A DNA stretch of 26,112 nt from an uncultured Odoribacter sp. (GTDB taxonomy: Bacteria; Bacteroidota; Bacteroidia; Bacteroidales; Marinifilaceae): contig UQTM01000046.1 in assembly GCA_900544025.1 (NCBI GenBank), positions 1 through 26,112 on the forward strand. The letters run 5' to 3'. This document shows, in pieces, positions 1-6,734 of the stretch. Each line of letters starts with the position of its first letter. Within the stretch, counting starts at the first letter, position 1. The notes under the pieces are model-generated. The model did not search any database. It had not been told where the DNA came from and saw only the letters and a program-made list of their open reading frames with translations. A program made the translations under genes and the position numbers.

Positions 1-62
1 AAAATAATTTTTTATACCGAAATTAAAATATCTTAAATACTAAAGTAACCGTATGAAATATT

Positions 63-70
63 TATATTTG
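63..70 (+). promoter_or_regulatory. Possible -7 element for the hybrid kinase
   Basis: TATATTTG fits the Bacteroides -7 consensus TAnnTTTG and lies 34 bp before the kinase start. I see no TTG box at the expected distance upstream, so this is weaker than the other promoters called here. Confidence 0.35.
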
Positions 71-104
71 CATACGCAAGAATCAAAGACGGGAACAAAT
101 TTAA

Positions 105-2852
105 ATGACACGTAACCTATATAGCATATATCTTACCATCACTTTAACGATCTTCTTTTCCCTTATCGGGAAAACAAGTTATGCCTGGGGTGTGTCAAAC
201 CAGAAGCAAACCCATAAAATATTGGTCATACACTCCTATGCTCCCGACTATGTGGCTTATCCCGATCTGAACCGGTTGATCGCCGACGGATTCGCCAAAC
301 AAGGCATTCAAACCGATATTCATACATTTTACCTGAATTGCGAGCAATATGAAGCGGACGATGAAACGCAGCGGATGTATGATTGCATGGACAGCATAAG
401 TGCGTGGAAACCCGATTTGATTTTGGTAAATGAAGATCAGGCCACCTATTCCCTGCTTGCCTGCGGGCACCCATTAGTGCAAACGACACCGATTGTTTTC
501 ACAGGGGTAAATTTCCCGAATTGGGAATTGCTGAAAAGTTATAAAGAAGTCACCGGATTATGGGATAAGCCCGATTATCTGGAGACCATTAACATGGTGG
601 AAAAATTACTGGGGAAAACACGCATCCGTTTTTTTCACGACGACACCTATTTAGGACGGCAAGTCACCCGGGAGATTGCCGATCAGCTAAGAAGGGATTA
701 TCCCAAAATATCTTACTTTCTTTTCAATTATCTGAAAGACCCGACATCTTACACGGAGCATCCCAATATCGACATTTTTCACGAAGATAACGAACCCGAT
801 CTCGACCGTCCGGACACGACGTCGTTTTATTTCATCAATTTACGGAAAAAAGACCGAAACGGACTTTTATGGACGATCAGCGGCATGGTGAAATATTCCG
901 CCTTTATCCAAACAAAATACGATTATACCACCATGCGTATCGGACGGATGTCGGCCATCCCCATCTTCACGGTGATCAGCGAAGGATTCGACTATCATCA
1001 GGGAATTTTGGGCGGGTATATCACGACCATCGACATTCAGGCATCCGAAAGCACGGCTTTAGCCAGCCGGATTCTGAAAGGAGAAAAAGCCAGTCAGATA
1101 CCGATTTCTCAAAGCAGCAAAAAGCATATCGTAGATTGGAACGAACTGGCACGTTGGAAAATATCGGAAGATTCATTGCCCGACGATTACGTTGTAGTCA
1201 ATATCCCTTTTCATATCCGGTACAAAACAGAGATCATGGTGCTAAGCATGTTTCTAGGCTTATTCATCATCACACTTATCGTCTATCTCAGCTATCTGTA
1301 TTCCAGAGAATCCAAACGTAAACGGGAAGCCCAATCGAACTTAAAAAGAGAGAGGGATTTTTTATCTTTAGCTTTAGAAGGCAGTAATATCTTTGCCTGG
1401 AGATACGATACACAGAAAGGCATTCTTACTTTCGACAAAGATTTTTTCGAAAAATTAAACATGGCTCCCCGCTCTTTCACTTTACAGGAGATCGAAGAAA
1501 TCACCCATCCCGACGATTATGCCAAAGCCGTCAAGTCTTTTTGGCAAATAAGGGAAGAAAAACACCAAAACCGGGCAAGCTTTCATATCCGATGTAATTT
1601 TAACGGAGCAGGATATATCTGGTATGAATTCCGGTATATAGATATTATTTCGGCGGGCTCGATCATCGGTCTGATTTTAAATATCGAGGATTATAAAAAA
1701 AGGGAAACGGAACTGACCGAATCCCGCGACCTGGCAGCAAAAGCAGAGCTAAAACAATCGTTTCTGGCCAATATGAGCCACGAAATACGTACGCCTCTGA
1801 ATGCCATTGTCGGCTTTTCCAATCTATTGACCGACGAAAACGAACAATCTCAGGAAGAAAGAAGAGAGTTTATCAATATTATCAACCGGAATTGTGAGCT
1901 ATTGCTGAAATTGATCGACGATATTCTGGAAATATCCCGGATCGAATCCGATAGCCTGAGTGTTACTTCTCAGGAAATCAATCTAAATCAACTGATGGAC
2001 GATATCTACATTACCTATCAGATGATGATGCCCCAAAATGTAGAATTACGCAAAGACATCCCGGCGGCCCCTGTCCAGATCACTACCGATAAAATCCGGT
2101 TGAATCAAGTGATAACCAATCTGCTCAACAACGCTATTAAGTTTACCACCTCAGGATATATCCAGCTGGGATATAGAATAGACAGCCCTCAAAAACTCCT
2201 GTATATTTATGTACAGGACACCGGAAGGGGGATTCCCGAGAAAGAGCAGAAAATGATTTTCGAACGTTTTTACAAACGGGACGAATTTATACAAGGCACA
2301 GGTTTGGGACTTTCCATTTGCCAGGGGATCATTCAGAAATTAGGCGGGGAAATCCGTCTCCAATCCAAAGAAGGAGAAGGCAGCCTTTTTACGATCGTTC
2401 TACCTCTTCATATCGAATTTATTGAGCAGGAAGCAACGAATTCTTCTTTAAAGCAGACGGTAACGAACGCCTCATCCGTTCCTGAAAGTTCGAAACGGAA
2501 AACAATCCTGATCGCAGAAGACAATGAAAGCAATTATATGCTATTAAAAATCATATTGCAAAAGCACTATGAACTGGTATGGGTGAAAAATGGTAAGGAT
2601 GCCGTTCAAACCATCGAGGAGCAATACATCGACCTGATTCTGATGGATGTAAAAATGCCGGAGATGGACGGTTTGGAAGCATTGAAGGCCATACGGAAAA
2701 AATACAGGGATTTACCCATCGTAATGCAAACCGCCTATGCTTTCGAAGCAGACAGGGAAGAAGCGGAACAAGCCGGGAGCTCGGGTTTTATTACGAAACC
2801 CGTCTCAGCCCCCCAGTTGTTAAAAATCGTCCGAGACCTCATCGGCGAATAA
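105..2852 (+). CDS. Hybrid sensor histidine kinase with periplasmic ABC-binding-protein-like sensor and C-terminal receiver
   Basis: A 915-residue membrane sensor kinase. An N-terminal signal/anchor (about 5-27) precedes a periplasmic region (about 35-350) resembling ABC-type substrate-binding sensors, so a small extracytoplasmic ligand is the likely signal. A membrane span follows (about 376-400), then a PAS-like domain (about 418-530). The kinase core has the H-box MSHEIRTPLN with phospho-acceptor His559, an N-box near 672-680 and ATP-lid glycine motifs DTGRGIP (705-711) and GTGLGL (731-736). The receiver (about 800-912) keeps Asp806, phospho-acceptor Asp848, Thr876 and Lys898. The protein ends after the receiver: there is no AraC-type DNA-binding domain, unlike Bacteroides one-protein hybrid regulators, and no Hpt domain. 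Phosphate must therefore pass to a partner elsewhere, or the receiver tunes the kinase. No regulator gene is adjacent; the next gene encodes a secreted hydrolase. The ligand is unknown. Confidence 0.9.
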   Translation: MTRNLYSIYLTITLTIFFSLIGKTSYAWGVSNQKQTHKILVIHSYAPDYVAYPDLNRLIADGFAKQGIQTDIHTFYLNCEQYEADDETQRMYDCMDSISAWKPDLILVNEDQATYSLLACGHPLVQTTPIVFTGVNFPNWELLKSYKEVTGLWDKPDYLETINMVEKLLGKTRIRFFHDDTYLGRQVTREIADQLRRDYPKISYFLFNYLKDPTSYTEHPNIDIFHEDNEPDLDRPDTTSFYFINLRKKDRNGLLWTISGMVKYSAFIQTKYDYTTMRIGRMSAIPIFTVISEGFDYHQGILGGYITTIDIQASESTALASRILKGEKASQIPISQSSKKHIVDWNELARWKISEDSLPDDYVVVNIPFHIRYKTEIMVLSMFLGLFIITLIVYLSYLYSRESKRKREAQSNLKRERDFLSLALEGSNIFAWRYDTQKGILTFDKDFFEKLNMAPRSFTLQEIEEITHPDDYAKAVKSFWQIREEKHQNRASFHIRCNFNGAGYIWYEFRYIDIISAGSIIGLILNIEDYKKRETELTESRDLAAKAELKQSFLANMSHEIRTPLNAIVGFSNLLTDENEQSQEERREFINIINRNCELLLKLIDDILEISRIESDSLSVTSQEINLNQLMDDIYITYQMMMPQNVELRKDIPAAPVQITTDKIRLNQVITNLLNNAIKFTTSGYIQLGYRIDSPQKLLYIYVQDTGRGIPEKEQKMIFERFYKRDEFIQGTGLGLSICQGIIQKLGGEIRLQSKEGEGSLFTIVLPLHIEFIEQEATNSSLKQTVTNASSVPESSKRKTILIAEDNESNYMLLKIILQKHYELVWVKNGKDAVQTIEEQYIDLILMDVKMPEMDGLEALKAIRKKYRDLPIVMQTAYAFEADREEAEQAGSSGFITKPVSAPQLLKIVRDLIGE

Positions 2853-3019
2853 GATTCCGCTTTCCGGATGAAATAAAAGCCAGCTCTCCTGCAATCAAAT
2901 TATAATATATAATCTATATAACGGGGCGTAGCGGAAAAGGAGACCCAAAAGACATTATATTTACAAAATTAAAAATATATTCATTCAAAATCTTAAACCT
3001 TCCCCTAATACCCCGACCT

Positions 3020-4408
3020 ATGAAAAGAATAAGTTTGACTCTCTTTTTTCTGGTAAGTTTACTTTATTGCCAGGCACAGGATATTACAGGCACCTGGTAC
3101 GGTAGATTAGTCCAATTCGACTTAAGGCTCATTTTCCATATCAGCGAGAAAGACGGCTCCTATCAAACCCTACTCGACAGCCCCGACCAACACTCCAACG
3201 GCATAACTACCGGAAGTACCACTTTCGACGGCACACACCTAACCATTGAAATCCCGAAGCTCAATGCACAATATAAAGGCGATTACGCCAATGGGGAGAT
3301 CAAAGGAACATTCACACAGCATAACCTGCCGTTCCCACTCGATCTTTCCCGTCAGGAAACGATACGGAAGCGCCCGCAAGAGCCGAAACCGCCTTTCCCT
3401 TATCATACCGAAGACCTCACTTTTGAAAACCCGGCAGCAGGGATTACCCTGGCAGGAACCCTGACATTACCTCAAAAAGAAGGAAAATTTCCGGCCGTGG
3501 TATTAATCAGCGGAAGCGGACCGCAAGACCGGAACGAAGAATTAATGGGGCATAAACCTTTCCTGGTAATCGCCGATTACCTTACGCGGCAGGGAATTGC
3601 CGTACTACGCTTCGACGACCGGGGTTTCGGCAAGTCGGGAGGACAATTCTCCGGGGCTACGTCACAGGATTTCGCTACCGACGTGCAGGCCGCAGTGAAT
3701 TATCTAAAAACAAGAAAAGAGATTCAATCCAACCGGATCGGCCTGGTCGGCCATAGCGAAGGAGGCATGATCGCACCTATGGTAGCGGCAAACGATTCAC
3801 AGATTGCTTTTATCGTATTGTTAGCAGGAGTCGGGACGAAAGGCCATGACCTGTTAGTCACGCAAGCAATTACCTTAACCAAAGCGGCAGGCGGAGGGGA
3901 AGAGGAAATCAGGACAGTCGGAGCAGTTCAACGTGAAGCAGGCCGGATTGTAATCGACTACCCGGTGCAAGAAGCCGCAAGCAAATTAGACAGTTTATAT
4001 AAAAAGACTTTCGAAACTTCACCCGGCAACGAATCGCTGACGCCTGAAGCAAAACAAAAGTATATACGCCAAGCCATTGCAAAAATAACGGATCCCTGGA
4101 CGCGTTATTTTATCGCCTACGATCCTGCACCCGTACTGGCCAAAGTGAAATGTCCCGTATTAGCCCTGAACGGAGAAAAAGATTTGCAAGTGGTTGCCCA
4201 TGAAAATCTGGAAGGAATCCGTAATGCTTTGCAAAAAAGCGGGAACCAAAAAGTTAAAACCGTATCTTTTCCGGGTTTAAACCACCTGTTTCAGGAATGC
4301 AAAACGGGTGTAATAGCCGAATATGCAGAGATTGAACAGACTTTCTCGCCCGAAGTTTTAAAAGTCATGGGCGATTGGATCAAAGAACAAACTCAAAAGA
4401 AAAAATAA
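3020..4408 (+). CDS. Secreted alpha/beta hydrolase with N-terminal Bacteroidetes-type beta domain
   Basis: A 462-residue protein with a signal peptide (1-19, ending CQAQ) that should place it in the periplasm. Residues about 20-110 form a beta-rich domain opening with ITGTWYGRL, often seen before hydrolase domains in this phylum. The alpha/beta hydrolase fold spans about 130-455. The nucleophile elbow is GHSEG with Ser246; Asp388 (in NGEKD) and His422 (in GLNHLF) complete the expected triad, and SGSGPQDRN (164-172) is the likely oxyanion-hole loop. The substrate cannot be told from sequence; esterase or peptidase-like acyl hydrolase activity is the family-level inference. It has its own 167-bp upstream gap, in which I see only a near-consensus TATATTTA around 2957, and it ends in a bidirectional terminator shared with the convergent rhodanese gene. 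Confidence 0.85.
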   Translation: MKRISLTLFFLVSLLYCQAQDITGTWYGRLVQFDLRLIFHISEKDGSYQTLLDSPDQHSNGITTGSTTFDGTHLTIEIPKLNAQYKGDYANGEIKGTFTQHNLPFPLDLSRQETIRKRPQEPKPPFPYHTEDLTFENPAAGITLAGTLTLPQKEGKFPAVVLISGSGPQDRNEELMGHKPFLVIADYLTRQGIAVLRFDDRGFGKSGGQFSGATSQDFATDVQAAVNYLKTRKEIQSNRIGLVGHSEGGMIAPMVAANDSQIAFIVLLAGVGTKGHDLLVTQAITLTKAAGGGEEEIRTVGAVQREAGRIVIDYPVQEAASKLDSLYKKTFETSPGNESLTPEAKQKYIRQAIAKITDPWTRYFIAYDPAPVLAKVKCPVLALNGEKDLQVVAHENLEGIRNALQKSGNQKVKTVSFPGLNHLFQECKTGVIAEYAEIEQTFSPEVLKVMGDWIKEQTQKKK

Positions 4409-4410
4409 AA

Positions 4411-4437
4411 AAAAGTAGCCTTTACCGGGCTACTTTT
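4411..4437. terminator. Bidirectional intrinsic terminator
   Basis: A perfect 10-bp stem, AAAAGTAGCC (4411-4420) with GGCTACTTTT (4428-4437), and a 7-base loop. It is flanked by A-runs on the left and a T-rich run on the right, so it can work for both convergent genes. The rhodanese stop codon lies inside the stem. Confidence 0.8.
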
Positions 4438-4846
4438 CTTTTTCTCCTGTCCACGAGTTGATCCCTTTTTCCAACTCAAAGACCTTAAATCCTTTTTGTG
4501 TCAATTTGACCGCGGCCATCGTACTGCGCATTCCGCTTCTGCAATACACCGCCACCAGACGGCAGGAATCGAGTTTCCCGATCTCCTGTTCGAAGTTCCA
4601 GTTCTTAACATCGATATTTTTAGCTCCGGGGATATGTCCGCTCTTATATTCATCGGGAGTACGGACATCGATCAGCAGGATCGTGGTATCCGATAACAAT
4701 TTCCCGAATTCGGCCGTAGATAATTTTTGCCATGTATCTTTATCTTGTCCCACTTTTACATTTTTTTCCTGAACCGTTTCGTTATCCTGTGCCCGACTGC
4801 TTGTCAATATCAAACATAATAACGCACATAACATGATACTTTTCAT
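4430..4846 (-). CDS. Periplasmic rhodanese-domain protein
   Basis: A 138-residue single-domain rhodanese with a signal peptide (1-19, ending SSRAQ). The domain covers about 40-135 and has the entry motif LLIDVRTPDEYKSGHIPGA and active loop CRSGMRS with catalytic Cys102. Rhodaneses move sulfane sulfur or act as redox or signalling modules; the periplasmic location rules out tRNA thiolation. The frame stays open upstream to a TTG at 4867, but that TTG lies inside a good -7 promoter element (4865-4872), so transcription should start downstream of it. The ATG at 4846, directly after AAGGAG, is the supported start and gives a normal signal peptide. Confidence 0.85.
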   Translation of the reverse strand: MKSIMLCALLCLILTSSRAQDNETVQEKNVKVGQDKDTWQKLSTAEFGKLLSDTTILLIDVRTPDEYKSGHIPGAKNIDVKNWNFEQEIGKLDSCRLVAVYCRSGMRSTMAAVKLTQKGFKVFELEKGINSWTGEKEK

Positions 4847-4864
4847 CTCCTTTAATTTATAGAG

Positions 4865-4872
4865 CAAAAGTA
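4865..4872 (-). promoter_or_regulatory. -7 element of the rhodanese gene
   Basis: Read on the minus strand this is TACTTTTG, matching TAnnTTTG. The transcript would start about 6-8 bases downstream, leaving a leader of roughly a dozen bases before the ATG at 4846. It rules out the TTG at 4867 as a start. No TTG box sits at the canonical spacing. Confidence 0.55.
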
Positions 4873-4926
4873 CGATAAAAACAATTAAACCCGTTCATTC
4901 CTCCCGGCCAAATTTCCCCAGAAGTG

Positions 4927-5178
4927 CTAATCCCGGGGACGTTTCTGAAACAAAGAAGCGATCCACAGTAAAATGATAGCCCCCAGCGTCGCTGTTACCA
5001 GACTACCGAGAATTCCCCCGAACTGTACTCCGAACAGGCTGAACACCCAGCCGCCCAAAACACCTCCGATAATACCTATAATAAGGTTGAGAATCAATCC
5101 GAAACCTCCGCCTCTCATCACTTTCCCGGCAAAATATCCGGCAGCGATACCAATAATAATAAACCAAAGAAAATTCAT
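4927..5178 (-). CDS. GlsB/YeaQ/YmgE-family small membrane protein
   Basis: An 83-residue, very hydrophobic, glycine-rich protein with three predicted membrane helices (about 2-20, 27-48, 54-75) and a short basic tail (QKRPRD). The pattern of GxxAGxxAGKVMRGGGFGL followed by glycine-rich helices is that of the transglycosylase-associated (YeaQ/GlsB) family. Despite the family name, these proteins have no catalytic residues; stress-linked expression is reported in other bacteria and the molecular role is unknown. It lies on the same strand as the rhodanese gene, upstream of it, with an 80-bp gap and a separate rhodanese promoter, so co-transcription is possible but not required. Confidence 0.85.
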   Translation of the reverse strand: MNFLWFIIIGIAAGYFAGKVMRGGGFGLILNLIIGIIGGVLGGWVFSLFGVQFGGILGSLVTATLGAIILLWIASLFQKRPRD

Positions 5179-5704
5179 AACTTCAAAATTTATCTGTAAA
5201 ACATTCCGTTTTTTAAGTTTTTACTTAAATTCGCACAATAAGTTTATAAAAACAGGTAAATTTTATAAAGTGAAACCAATATAGTTTCAAAAACGATCTA
5301 TTTGCCTGCCGGATAAAATCCCCAGGGGAACGATACATTCCCTTCTCTTCCGGGATTCCGTTCTATTTTTATTCACCGGTATCCGGCAGAAGGATACATC
5401 TGCTACCTGCACCCGAAAAAAAGTACAGTATTTTTATAATATATGGAAACATCCCGTTTCACAGAACAAAATAGTAAAAACAAAATCTTACCAAACTATT
5501 TTTCAGAAGTGGAGATCATAACCATTTCGCGCATCAAGAAACAGAATATCAAATAATTAATATTAAATACCCTATTATATAAAATGAAAATTTCATAACA
5601 TCTCTCCAAAAAAATATCTTAATGTTTAAAAATAATAATAATTTTACCCAAAACCCAAAAGGAAATGTTTTCGTACAAAACCAAAAAAAACAAAACAAAA
5701 GACC
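5179..5704. other. 526-bp non-coding AT-rich gap
   Basis: This lies between the divergent GlsB-type gene and the DUF3078 gene. It has no credible ORF. It holds a GC-richer block at 5306-5389 that can fold (listed separately), a 5-bp hairpin GAAAC/GTTTC at 5446-5460 and a short palindrome ATGAAA-A-TTTCAT at 5584-5596. The last 90 bases before 5705 are strongly A-rich, as is common in leaders of this phylum. I could not place a convincing TAnnTTTG promoter for either flanking gene. Confidence 0.6.
5306..5389. other. Candidate structured element with 10-bp closing stem
   Basis: CTGCCGGATA (5306-5315) pairs perfectly with TATCCGGCAG (5380-5389) across 64 bases. Inside, AGGGGAA (5324-5330) pairs with TTCCCTT (5338-5344) with one G-T wobble and a 7-base loop, and CCGG (5350-5353) can pair with CCGG (5376-5379). 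No T-run follows on either strand, so it is not a simple terminator. It could be a small RNA or a leader element for either divergent neighbour. This is inference from pairing only. Confidence 0.35.
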
Positions 5705-6586
5705 ATGAAATTTAAATTTTTTATTGCAGCATTGGCATTCCTCACCTTTTACGGATTTCAATCTGTTTCTGCACAGCCGGGAAGGGATACTTCCTGGACA
5801 CGAGGAGGATTAATAGGCATCAATCTTTCCCAAATCAGCCTAAGCAACTGGGCTGCCGGTGGTGATAATGCCGTTGGATTCAACCTGAATTTCAATTATA
5901 AGTTAGACTTCAAGCGCGACCGCCACCTATGGCAAAACCGGCTTGAAATGGCTTACGGACTGAATAAAACCAAATCCGAAGGAACTAAGAAAACAAACGA
6001 TAACCTGTATCTTTCTTCCATTTACGGTTATCAATTAAAAAAATCTTTGTACCTGAGCGGACTGATGACCTTTCAAACCCAGTTTGCCAAAGGCTACGAC
6101 TATAATGTCGATCCGGATGTTTTTATTTCCCGCTTTATGGCCCCCGGTTACCTGATGGTGGGTGCAGGTTTGACCTGGAAACCTAAAAAATGGTTTACAG
6201 CCACACTTTCTCCCGCAACCTGGCGGGGAACATTCGTCAGCAGTAAAATTCTTTCCGACCAGGGAGATTTCGGTGTGGACCCCGGCAAACACCTGCTCTC
6301 GGAATTCGGAGCAAATCTGCGGATGGAGGCCAATTATGAATTTCTTAAAAACATGACGGTTTATTCCCGGCTCGACCTTTATTCCAATTATCTGGAAAAA
6401 CCGCAAAATGTGGATGTAAACTGGATCGTACAACTGAATATGAAGATCAATCAATGGTTCTCTGCCAATATCGGCACCAATATGATCTACGACGACGATA
6501 TTAAGATCGCACAAAAGGACGGGACGAAAGGTCCGCGCCTGCAATTCAAAGAAACCCTGACTATCGGTTTCCAGGTAAACTTCTAA
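5705..6586 (+). CDS. DUF3078 family outer-membrane beta-barrel protein
   Basis: A 293-residue protein with a clear signal peptide (1-23, ending VSAQ) followed by alternating beta-strand sequence and a C-terminal aromatic residue (GFQVNF), as expected of an outer-membrane barrel. The early SQISLSNWAAGGDNAVGFN segment (about 42-60) and repeated W/Y-rich strands match the DUF3078 family, found almost only in Bacteroidota. Its function is not known; envelope structure or transport is the usual guess. The gene stands alone, with a long AT-rich upstream region and a strong terminator 24 bp after the stop, so it is probably monocistronic. Confidence 0.85.
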   Translation: MKFKFFIAALAFLTFYGFQSVSAQPGRDTSWTRGGLIGINLSQISLSNWAAGGDNAVGFNLNFNYKLDFKRDRHLWQNRLEMAYGLNKTKSEGTKKTNDNLYLSSIYGYQLKKSLYLSGLMTFQTQFAKGYDYNVDPDVFISRFMAPGYLMVGAGLTWKPKKWFTATLSPATWRGTFVSSKILSDQGDFGVDPGKHLLSEFGANLRMEANYEFLKNMTVYSRLDLYSNYLEKPQNVDVNWIVQLNMKINQWFSANIGTNMIYDDDIKIAQKDGTKGPRLQFKETLTIGFQVNF

Positions 6587-6609
6587 CAAGAGAAATACCT
6601 CTTTTTTCT

Positions 6610-6668
6610 CCGGTTTCCCGTTCGAAAGCCAGTAAGCTTTCCGATGCGGGAAACCGGATTTTATTTCC
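6610..6668 (+). terminator. Strong intrinsic terminator of the DUF3078 gene
   Basis: A perfect 11-bp outer stem, CCGGTTTCCCG (6610-6620) with CGGGAAACCGG (6647-6657), encloses an inner 6-bp stem GAAAGC/GCTTTC. It is followed by the T-rich ATTTTATTTC. A weaker AAGAG/CTCTT hairpin with a T-run lies just before it. Confidence 0.85.
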
Positions 6669-6698
6669 CCCTTCTTCCCACTGTTTTCCGAATAATAT

Positions 6699-6706
6699 TA
6701 TCTTTG
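6699..6706 (+). promoter_or_regulatory. -7 element of the TonB-dependent receptor operon
   Basis: TATCTTTG matches TAnnTTTG exactly. Transcription starting about 6-8 bases downstream leaves a leader of roughly 20 bases to the GTG start at 6735. The upstream -33 box is not clear. Confidence 0.6.
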
Positions 6707-6734
6707 TAACCAGATTATCAATTCAGGTTGTAAC

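Noticed and set aside
2856..2936. TTCCGCT / AGCGGAA inverted repeat after the hybrid kinase
   Set aside because: Only 7 bp with 67 bases between arms and no supporting inner stem or T-run; expected by chance.
6035..6589. 184-codon open frame on the minus strand inside the DUF3078 gene
   Set aside because: It is antisense to a well-supported gene with signal peptide and family match, has no promoter, and its translation shows no domain.
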